Below are positions 52,667-59,838 of a DNA stretch of 64,000 nt, in pieces. The DNA comes from Autumnicola sp041679265 (GTDB lineage: Bacteria > Bacteroidota > Bacteroidia > Flavobacteriales > Flavobacteriaceae): the NCBI RefSeq assembly GCF_041679265.1, contig NZ_JBGFSM010000002.1:248001-312000 (forward strand), read 5' to 3'. The translations under genes were made by a program, and so were the position numbers. Numbering within the stretch: position 1 is the stretch's first letter; each line of letters begins with the position of its first letter. A model generated the notes under the pieces. The model was not told where the DNA came from, searched no databases, and saw only the letters and a program-made list of their open reading frames with translations.

Positions 52667-53397
52667 GGTTAAAAAAAGATATTAAAGCCTTTTCTTTAAT
52701 GGCAACTTCTTTAAAAACCTTTAAACCTGAAGAAGAATTTAAAGGAAAAAGAGTAGCCGTAGTTGGTGCTGCAGATTCTGTTTTTAAGGAAAGGAAAGGA
52801 GATTTTATTGATGACCATGACGTGGTGGTGCGTATAAATAAAAGTCCGCATACCTGGACCGCAGAGCAATCACCGTTTATAGGGTCTAAATTCACCATTC
52901 TATTTCATAGTTTTTTTGAAAATGAAAATAGTGGTGGCGGAAAGATTGACTGGGAAATATTCAGAGAAAAAGGAATATTAAAGGTCATTAATCCCAATCC
53001 TACAAGCGCCGGTTTGCTGGCACATTTTAATTATTATAAAAGGCATAATTCCGCCGAGAAAACCTATTTATTGAAAAGGAAAAACTATAATTTTTTTAAA
53101 AAGAACCTTAAAGGCTTTACGCCAACTGTGGGATATGCAGCATTAAGTTCTGTATTGCAGGCCGAATGTAAAGAGGTCTATATTACCGGTTTCACCTTTT
53201 TTAAAACCCCCTATGCCTCAGGATACCGGCCAAAATTGGAAAAAATGGATGCTAATAGGGAACATATAAAAAATCAGGGGCTTCATAATCCAGATCTTGA
53301 ACTGGAATCTTTTAGGCATGACTTTGCGCAAACAAGGTGTGAAAATGTGCTTTTGGATAAAGAGTTGGTAAAAGTAATGGAAGGAGAAACGGGATGA
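52663..53397 (+). CDS. GT29-like sialyltransferase family glycosyltransferase
   Basis: A 244-aa protein with sialylmotif-like blocks. KRVAVVGAADSVFKERKG plus FIDDHDVVVRINKSP resembles motif L; FTPTVGYAALSSVLQAECKE followed by VYITGFTFF resembles motif S; a late His occurs in RHDFAQTRCEN. GT29 enzymes transfer sialic acid or a related acid from CMP. In bacteria they are rare and appear in surface-glycan loci. Its overlap with the HAD and GT4 genes ties it to the unknown CMP-sugar. No membrane anchor; cytosolic side of the inner membrane. Confidence 0.78.
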   Translation: MRLKKDIKAFSLMATSLKTFKPEEEFKGKRVAVVGAADSVFKERKGDFIDDHDVVVRINKSPHTWTAEQSPFIGSKFTILFHSFFENENSGGGKIDWEIFREKGILKVINPNPTSAGLLAHFNYYKRHNSAEKTYLLKRKNYNFFKKNLKGFTPTVGYAALSSVLQAECKEVYITGFTFFKTPYASGYRPKLEKMDANREHIKNQGLHNPDLELESFRHDFAQTRCENVLLDKELVKVMEGETG

Positions 53398-54551
53398 GAT
53401 TTTTATACTACAGCACTTCTTATTATGCCAACCATGGAGGGAGCATTCAATCTATTGAGTTTTATAAAAGTCTCGATGATATTAAATCAATAGATGAAAA
53501 ATTTATTTTTCCCGAAAAAGGCGGTGGAGAGAATTATAATGGTAAATTCAGAAATCTACTGCGAAGTTTTCTAAGAAAGATTCCCTGGTTACAGGTATTA
53601 CTATTTTATAGAAGAAATAATTTTCATCTCAAAGGATTAAAAAATAAAATAAGGGAAATTAATCCGGATGTGCTTTTTATACAAATTGATTCCAATTTTC
53701 TTCAGATTAAGAGAATTAAAGAAAGTTTTCCAAATCTTTTAATTTGCACACAGGTAAATGGGTCTCCTTTTGACGAACCGTTTAAAAATATTGGTCAGAA
53801 GAAAAAATTTTTAAAAATTCAGAGAAATAGTTATGAGTTAACAGATTTGAACATCTTTATCTCAGATTTTTCAAGAAGGCGTATTATGGGAAAATCTTTA
53901 AATAAAGCTCGGGATAAGGTTATTCATAATGGCACAAATACAGATAAATTTTATCCCATCCTCAATAAGCAAAGCCTGCGCAGCAAAATGGGATACCCCA
54001 ATAAATTCAATATCGGTTATTTAGGTACTTTAGATTTCCATAAACAGCTATTAATTCTTATAGAGGTGTTTTATGATTTAAAACAAAAGTATCCAGATTT
54101 AAGACTTATAATTATAGGAGATGGCCCTGCTTACTCAAAAATAAGGGAGAAAGTAAAGCAGTATCAACTGGAGGAGTTCGTAGAACTTAAAGGCTGGATT
54201 AAACATGATGAAATTAATGATCACATAAATTGTTTTGATGTTGCCGTACATCATTATGCGAACAACTATATGAATCCTTTAAAGGTCTTTGAGTATTTAG
54301 CGGCTGGATTACCCGTTTTGGCCCCAGACATTCCTTCAGTTAGAGAGGCTTTTAAAGACGGAGTAGATCTTATAATTACAGGAAGCTCCAAAGAAGAGAT
54401 TTTAGAAAATCTGGAGGCTTTAATTATTAACCGGCAACTTAGGGAGAGACTCTCACAGAACCAGCATCTAATAAAAAAAATTGCTGAAAATTATACCTGG
54501 AAAAGATATAGTGAGCGTATAGTAAATCAAATAGAAACTTTAAGATCGTAA
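53394..54551 (+). CDS. GT4-family glycosyltransferase
   Basis: A 385-aa GT-B enzyme starting MRFLYYSTSYYANHGGSIQS, with NIGYLGTLDFHKQLLILIEVF in the nucleotide domain and MNPLKVFEYLAAGLPVLAPD at the donor site. It overlaps the GT29 gene by 4 bp, the last of the five coupled genes from 49827. It probably adds the next sugar of the same chain. Confidence 0.86.
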   Translation: MRFLYYSTSYYANHGGSIQSIEFYKSLDDIKSIDEKFIFPEKGGGENYNGKFRNLLRSFLRKIPWLQVLLFYRRNNFHLKGLKNKIREINPDVLFIQIDSNFLQIKRIKESFPNLLICTQVNGSPFDEPFKNIGQKKKFLKIQRNSYELTDLNIFISDFSRRRIMGKSLNKARDKVIHNGTNTDKFYPILNKQSLRSKMGYPNKFNIGYLGTLDFHKQLLILIEVFYDLKQKYPDLRLIIIGDGPAYSKIREKVKQYQLEEFVELKGWIKHDEINDHINCFDVAVHHYANNYMNPLKVFEYLAAGLPVLAPDIPSVREAFKDGVDLIITGSSKEEILENLEALIINRQLRERLSQNQHLIKKIAENYTWKRYSERIVNQIETLRS

Positions 54552-54649
54552 TGATGTTCAAATTATTAATTTTCCAAAAAAGCCTTTTATAGAGGGCAAC
54601 ACAATAAGTAAAGCAACAAAATGATAAATAAAAGATCAGGGATCTACAG

Positions 54650-55267
54650 ATGAATATTTACAAAAACTTCTTTAAACCTGTTATAGATGTTGTTATTGCC
54701 TTACTGGCATTAATTGTGTTAAGTCCGTTATTAATAATCGTCTTTCTGTTATTAGCTTTGGCCAATAATGGTAAACCACTATTTTTTCAGAAGAGGCCGG
54801 GTAAAGATGGTAAAATATACAACATCGTGAAGTTTCGTACCATGAATGAAAAGAGAGATAAAAATCAGGAACTTCTACCAGATGCTGAAAGATTGACAAA
54901 GACAGGAAAAATAGTTCGAAAAACATCTATAGATGAAATTCCTCAACTCTGGAATGTTCTTACTGGAGATATGAGTTTAATTGGTCCAAGACCACTTTTG
55001 CCCGAATATTTAGCACTTTATGATGAATTCCAGAAAAGGCGACATGAAGTAAAACCTGGGATTACGGGTTGGGCACAGGTAAATGGAAGAAATACGATTA
55101 CCTGGGAACAAAAGTTTAAGTTGGATGTGTGGTATGTAGACCATATTTCTTTTTTTCTTGACCTAAAAATTATTTTTAAAACCATAAATAAAGTATTGGT
55201 TTCAGATGGCATAAATACACAGGGAATGGCAACAACACAACCATTTAAAGGAAGTAAGAAGGCATGA
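54650..55267 (+). CDS. pglC: Undecaprenyl-phosphate sugar-1-phosphate transferase (PglC-like)
   Basis: A 205-aa monotopic phosphoglycosyl transferase. It has one N-terminal re-entrant helix (VIDVVIALLALIVLSPLLII), then FQKRPGKDGKIYNIVKFRTM (catalytic Asp/Glu region), SIDEIPQLWNVLTGDMSLIG and PRPLLPEYLALY. It starts the lipid-linked glycan by moving a sugar phosphate to undecaprenyl phosphate. The pglD-E-F genes that follow imply UDP-diNAc-bacillosamine as donor. Confidence 0.92.
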   Translation: MNIYKNFFKPVIDVVIALLALIVLSPLLIIVFLLLALANNGKPLFFQKRPGKDGKIYNIVKFRTMNEKRDKNQELLPDAERLTKTGKIVRKTSIDEIPQLWNVLTGDMSLIGPRPLLPEYLALYDEFQKRRHEVKPGITGWAQVNGRNTITWEQKFKLDVWYVDHISFFLDLKIIFKTINKVLVSDGINTQGMATTQPFKGSKKA

Positions 55268-55866
55268 ATATTTACGGAGCAAGCGGGCATGCCAGGGTAA
55301 TCTTAGATATTTTGAAATCTACAAATACCGAGGTTCATTATATTTTTGATGATGATAAGGACATCTGCAAGATTGGGGGTTATCCTGTAGCACATGAGTG
55401 GAGTAGTAAAATGCTGAAGCATCCTACCCTTATTGCAATTGGTGAAAATCAGGTAAGGAAAAAGGTGGTAAATAATTTTAAAGGTGAAATTGCCCCGCCC
55501 TTAGCTCATCGCTCCTCCATAATTTCAGATTCCGCTGTTTTAAAAGCTGGAACAGTGGTCATGGCCAACGCCGTAATTAATTCTGAAGCACACATCGGGA
55601 AACATTGTATAGTGAATACAGCAGCAGTTATTGAGCATGAAGTTGTATTAGGAAACTACGTACATATTTCACCGGGAGCAATTCTTACAGGAAATGTAAA
55701 AATTGGAGAGGGCGCTCATATTGGTGCCGGAGTCTCTGTAATTCCTGGAGTCCACATTGGGAAATGGGCGATTATAGGTGCCGGGGCAGTAGTTATAAAT
55801 GATATTCCGGATTTTGCAGTAGTGGTTGGAAATCCTGGAAGAATAATAAAAAACAGAAGAGTATAA
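55264..55866 (+). CDS. pglD: UDP-4-amino-sugar N-acetyltransferase (PglD-like)
   Basis: A 200-aa protein with an N-terminal Rossmann-like part (MNIYGASGHARVILDILKST) and a left-handed beta-helix from about residue 85, with hexapeptide turns such as HIGKHCIVNTAAVIEHEVVL. It overlaps pglC by 4 bp. It acetylates the 4-amino group of UDP-4-amino-4,6-dideoxy-GlcNAc to give UDP-diNAc-bacillosamine. Product identity follows from the pglE-pglF context. Confidence 0.9.
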   Translation: MNIYGASGHARVILDILKSTNTEVHYIFDDDKDICKIGGYPVAHEWSSKMLKHPTLIAIGENQVRKKVVNNFKGEIAPPLAHRSSIISDSAVLKAGTVVMANAVINSEAHIGKHCIVNTAAVIEHEVVLGNYVHISPGAILTGNVKIGEGAHIGAGVSVIPGVHIGKWAIIGAGAVVINDIPDFAVVVGNPGRIIKNRRV

Positions 55867-57011
55867 TGAAAGAAAAAATATGGCTTTCTTCCCCGCATAT
55901 GGGAGGAAACGAGCAAAACTACATTAATGAAGCCTTTCAGGAAAACTGGATAGCACCGCTTGGCCCCAATGTTAGTGGATTGGAAAATGACCTTCAAAAA
56001 TATCTCACTCAGGAGGGTACCGGCAATATTGAAGTTGCAGCTTTAAGTTCTGGTACAGCTGCCCTTCATCTTGCACTCATTTTGTTAGGAGTTGAACGGG
56101 GTGACGAGGTAATATGCCAGAGCATGACATTTGCAGCTTCTGCAAATCCAATTGCATATCTTGGAGCAACCCCTGTGTTTATTGATAGCGAGGAAGACAC
56201 ACTTAATTTAAGTCCAGCTTATTTAGAAGAAGCTATAAAGGACAGGATGGCTAAAGGAAAAAAACCTAAAGCCATAATTGCAGTGCATTTATACGGAATG
56301 CCCTATAAGGTAGATGAAATCCATAGTATTGCTGGAAAATACGAAATTCCTGTAATTGAAGATAGTGCGGAGGCCCTGGGAAGTTCTTATAAAGGCCGTA
56401 AATGTGGTACCTTTGGAGAAATAGCAATATTATCTTTTAATGGGAATAAAATAATCACTACCTCTGGAGGAGGCGCTTTAGTATCTAGGAATGAAGCCAT
56501 AAAAAAGAAAGCAGTTTTCCTGGCCACCCAGGCAAGAGATGATGCACCACATTATCAGCATAGCGAAATTGGCTATAATTACAGGATGAGTAATATTTGT
56601 GCGGGCATAGGCAGAGGGCAGATGGAGGTTCTGGATCAGCGGGTGCAGCAACGTAGAAGCATGAATGCTTTTTATAATCAATTATTTAGTGATTTTGAGG
56701 GCTTAACTGTTCATAATGAACCTAATAATAACTATTTTTGTAATCATTGGCTTACAGTAATAAGCTTTGATGCGAATTCTGGTAAATTTTCAGGAGAAGG
56801 CTTGCGTAAACATATGGAAAAAGAAAATATTGAAAGTCGGCCGTTGTGGAAACCTATGCATATGCAACCGGTTTTTTCTAATGCACCTTTTTATGGCAGA
56901 TTAACAGCTGAAAATTTGTTTGAAAATGGTCTCTGTCTCCCTTCCGGATCAAATTTATCTGAAGAAGATAAAGGCCGGATCACAGAATCAATTCAACAAT
57001 ATTTTAAATAG
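55866..57011 (+). CDS. pglE: UDP-4-keto-6-deoxy-GlcNAc aminotransferase (PglE-like)
   Basis: A 381-aa DegT/DnrJ/EryC1/StrS aminotransferase. It starts IWLSSPHMGGNEQNYINEAF and WIAPLGPNVSGLE, has EDSAEALGSSYKGRKCGTFG, and the PLP lysine in LSFNGNKIITTSGGG. The WIAPLGPNV and SFNGNKI motifs match the PglE group rather than PseC. Its ATG overlaps the pglD stop by 1 bp. It makes the 4-amino sugar used by PglD. Confidence 0.9.
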   Translation: MKEKIWLSSPHMGGNEQNYINEAFQENWIAPLGPNVSGLENDLQKYLTQEGTGNIEVAALSSGTAALHLALILLGVERGDEVICQSMTFAASANPIAYLGATPVFIDSEEDTLNLSPAYLEEAIKDRMAKGKKPKAIIAVHLYGMPYKVDEIHSIAGKYEIPVIEDSAEALGSSYKGRKCGTFGEIAILSFNGNKIITTSGGGALVSRNEAIKKKAVFLATQARDDAPHYQHSEIGYNYRMSNICAGIGRGQMEVLDQRVQQRRSMNAFYNQLFSDFEGLTVHNEPNNNYFCNHWLTVISFDANSGKFSGEGLRKHMEKENIESRPLWKPMHMQPVFSNAPFYGRLTAENLFENGLCLPSGSNLSEEDKGRITESIQQYFK

Positions 57012-57026
57012 ATATCTTTTTATTTA

Positions 57027-59003
57027 ATGTGGAATAAAATACATAATACTTTCAGGAAATTTACCACCGGGCCAGATAATTCGCTAGATCTACGAAATAT
57101 AAAATACCTCCCAAGATGGGTGGTTTTTTTAATTGACATAGGTCTGGTGACCATTTCTTCTATATGTACTGCTTTTATATTGCTTGATCTCACTTCTAAT
57201 GTGTACGGCTTAATAGATATGGCGGATAAAGGTGTTATTATCCTGCTCATCAACATTTTCTTCTTTTATGTCTTTAAGACCTATGCCGGTATTATTAGAT
57301 ATTCTTCAAATATTGATGCTTTAAAGTTGCTTCTGGCAACGCTGAGCTCCTTTTTTACGCTTCTTATCATTAACCTGATTACCTCTCTAATTATTAATGA
57401 GAAAATCTTTCTGTTTGGTGCGCTGCTTATAAATCTATGGATCTCTTTTTCTCTGCTTTTCCTTTTTAGACTGGCCGTAAAGCAGATTTACGAGTATTTC
57501 AAGTTTGTTCAAAAAGATGAAAAATTAATAAAGGCTGTTATCCTGGGAGCAGATGAAAACGCCATCTCTATTGCAGGTGCACTAGACCTGGAGCATCCCC
57601 GGCGGTTTAAGATAGTAGGCTTTCTTACAAATGAAAGGCATAATAAAAGCATAAGGCTTCTGGATAAGCCTGTTTTAAGATATGGTCAATATGTTCATGA
57701 AGAGGTACAGTCTCTCAAGGCAGATGCTGTGGTTTTTTCAGAAAGTAAATTTTCTGCAGAAGAGAAATTTAGAATTGTGGAAAATTGTCTTGAACATGGA
57801 GTAAGTGTTTATAATGCGCCACTTGTTTCTACCTGGGGAGAAGATAAACCTATAGCTCAAAAAGTGCAAAGTCTTCAGATTGAAGATCTTCTGGATAGGG
57901 AACCTATTCAGCTTGATGTTCAGAATAAAATAGACCAGCTAACGGGGAAAACGATACTGGTAACAGGAGGCGCTGGCTCTATAGGAAGCGAAATCGTAAG
58001 ACAGGTGGCAGGTTATAATCCTAAAAGATTAATTATTCTCGATCAGGCAGAAACTCCTTTGCACAACGTTCAATTAGAAATAGAAGCAAAATTTCCTGAC
58101 TTAGATTACAAATGTATTATCTGTGATGTAGGAAACTTAAAGCGTCTTGAACTTATGTTCATTAATAATAGTATTGATGTAATATATCATGCTGCCGCAT
58201 ATAAGCACGTACCTCTAATGGAGCAAAATCCACATGAAGCGGTATTTGTAAATATTGCCGGGACTAAAAACCTTGCAGATCTTGCTTTAAAATATAATAC
58301 GGGTCATTTTGTAATGGTTTCTACAGACAAAGCGGTAAACCCCAGTAATGTGATGGGAGCTTCTAAAAGGGCTGCAGAGATGTATGTTCAATCCCTTTAC
58401 CACAGTCAGCTGTCTAAAGGTATAGAGACAACAAAATTTATTACCACTCGTTTCGGTAATGTCCTGGGCTCAAATGGTTCAGTAGTGCCACTTTTCAAGA
58501 AGCAGATTGAAAAGGGAGGCCCTGTTACCATTACTCATCCCGGAATAATCAGGTACTTTATGACGATTCCTGAGGCCTGCCAGCTCGTTTTAGAAGCTGG
58601 AGCTATGGGAAAAGGAGGGGAGATATTTGTATTTGACATGGGAGAACCTGTTAAAATTATGGACTTGGCTATAAAGATGATTAAACTAGCCGGGTATGAG
58701 CCAAATAAGCATATTAATATTCGTATAACCGGTTTGCGTCCCGGAGAAAAATTATACGAAGAACTTTTAAATGATGAATGTAAAACATTGCCTACCCATC
58801 ATAAGAAAATTATGATAGGCCAGGATGTGGCAAGAGATTTTGATTTAATAAGTACCAAGATAAAGGAGATAATAAAATCTGCAAATAAGTTGAAGAGCGA
58901 TAAAGTTGTAGCTAAATTAAAGGAGCTTATTCCTGAATTTATAAGCAATAATTCTTCTTTTCAAAAATTGGATAAAGTAGAGAGTAATTCGAAAACAGAT
59001 TAG
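57027..59003 (+). CDS. pglF: Membrane UDP-GlcNAc 4,6-dehydratase (PglF/WbpM/CapD-like)
   Basis: A 658-aa protein with four membrane helices (about residues 30-160), a CoA_binding-like Rossmann part and a C-terminal SDR dehydratase. The latter has ILVTGGAGSIGSEIVRQVA, HAAAYKHVPLMEQNPHEA, STDKAVNPSNVMGASKRAAE and TRFGNVLGSNGSVVPLFKKQ. This membrane form retains C5 configuration and makes UDP-4-keto-6-deoxy-GlcNAc, the first step to bacillosamine or QuiNAc. It ends the pglC-D-E-F run. Confidence 0.92.
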   Translation: MWNKIHNTFRKFTTGPDNSLDLRNIKYLPRWVVFLIDIGLVTISSICTAFILLDLTSNVYGLIDMADKGVIILLINIFFFYVFKTYAGIIRYSSNIDALKLLLATLSSFFTLLIINLITSLIINEKIFLFGALLINLWISFSLLFLFRLAVKQIYEYFKFVQKDEKLIKAVILGADENAISIAGALDLEHPRRFKIVGFLTNERHNKSIRLLDKPVLRYGQYVHEEVQSLKADAVVFSESKFSAEEKFRIVENCLEHGVSVYNAPLVSTWGEDKPIAQKVQSLQIEDLLDREPIQLDVQNKIDQLTGKTILVTGGAGSIGSEIVRQVAGYNPKRLIILDQAETPLHNVQLEIEAKFPDLDYKCIICDVGNLKRLELMFINNSIDVIYHAAAYKHVPLMEQNPHEAVFVNIAGTKNLADLALKYNTGHFVMVSTDKAVNPSNVMGASKRAAEMYVQSLYHSQLSKGIETTKFITTRFGNVLGSNGSVVPLFKKQIEKGGPVTITHPGIIRYFMTIPEACQLVLEAGAMGKGGEIFVFDMGEPVKIMDLAIKMIKLAGYEPNKHINIRITGLRPGEKLYEELLNDECKTLPTHHKKIMIGQDVARDFDLISTKIKEIIKSANKLKSDKVVAKLKELIPEFISNNSSFQKLDKVESNSKTD

Positions 59004-59025
59004 ATATTAACAATAATTTACTTTC

Positions 59026-59061
59026 ATTTGCTTACGTATAATTTATATCCTTATATATTTG
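59026..59061 (+). promoter_or_regulatory. Promoter of wza-wzc
   Basis: TTTG at 59026-59029 and TATATTTG at 59054-59061 are 24 bases apart; the -7 box is exact, the spacing slightly long. The gene starts at 59081. It separates export genes from the sugar genes. Confidence 0.55.
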
Positions 59062-59080
59062 CATTTTTTGAATATACACC

Positions 59081-59833
59081 ATGAAAAAACTCCTCTTTTT
59101 AATTTTTAGCACCATATTTTTATCAAGTTGTTCAACCCGGGATGAAATTGTTTATTTTCAGAATTCTGAGAAACTAGAAGGTATGGAAAACTTATTAGAT
59201 TATCAGGCAGTTATTCAACCTAATGATGTGCTTTATATAAGGGTTTCTTCACAAATTCCGGAGGTAGTGGAGCCTTTCCAAAGAACTATGGGAAACCAAC
59301 AAGGTGGAGGAGGCCAAAATATTTCTCTTTCAGGATATTTAGTAGATCCTGAAGGATTTATTCAATATCCGGTTTTAGGGCAGGTACATGTGGCCCAGCT
59401 TACCAGGGGAGAGCTGGAGCAGATGCTACAGCAAAAAATAAGAAAATACGTTACTGATGCAGTGGTTAATGTGAGATTTTTAAATTACACCGTCACGGTG
59501 TTGGGAGAAGTTAATGCGCGCGTTCCGGTACAGGATGGTCGTATTTCCATGCCACAGTTACTGGCAGAAGCTGGTGGAATTCCTTATACGGGACAACGTG
59601 AAAATATTAAAATTATAAGAGAGGTAAATGGCGTTAAATCTGTTGGATATATAGATATGACAGATTCAGATCTTTTTAATAGCCCTTACTATTACCTAAG
59701 GCAAAATGATATTGTTTATATTGAACCAACCTACAGGCAGGTAAAATCTGCCGGTTTTTTTACCAGTTATCAGGGTATAATTTCTATAGGGACTACAATT
59801 ATTAGTCTTTACCTACTTATAAATAGTCTTTAG
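59081..59833 (+). CDS. wza: Polysaccharide export outer-membrane lipoprotein (Wza-like)
   Basis: A 250-aa lipoprotein (LFLIFSTIFLSSCSTRD; lipobox SSC). It has a Poly_export domain (VIQPNDVLYIRVSSQIPEVV, VDPEGFIQYPVLGQVHV), an SLBB-like part (VLGEVNARVPVQDGRISMPQ) and a C-terminal hydrophobic helix (about 228-248). It forms the exit channel for the polymer. It is shorter than E. coli Wza, as usual in Bacteroidota. Confidence 0.92.
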   Translation: MKKLLFLIFSTIFLSSCSTRDEIVYFQNSEKLEGMENLLDYQAVIQPNDVLYIRVSSQIPEVVEPFQRTMGNQQGGGGQNISLSGYLVDPEGFIQYPVLGQVHVAQLTRGELEQMLQQKIRKYVTDAVVNVRFLNYTVTVLGEVNARVPVQDGRISMPQLLAEAGGIPYTGQRENIKIIREVNGVKSVGYIDMTDSDLFNSPYYYLRQNDIVYIEPTYRQVKSAGFFTSYQGIISIGTTIISLYLLINSL

Positions 59834-59838
59834 AATTA

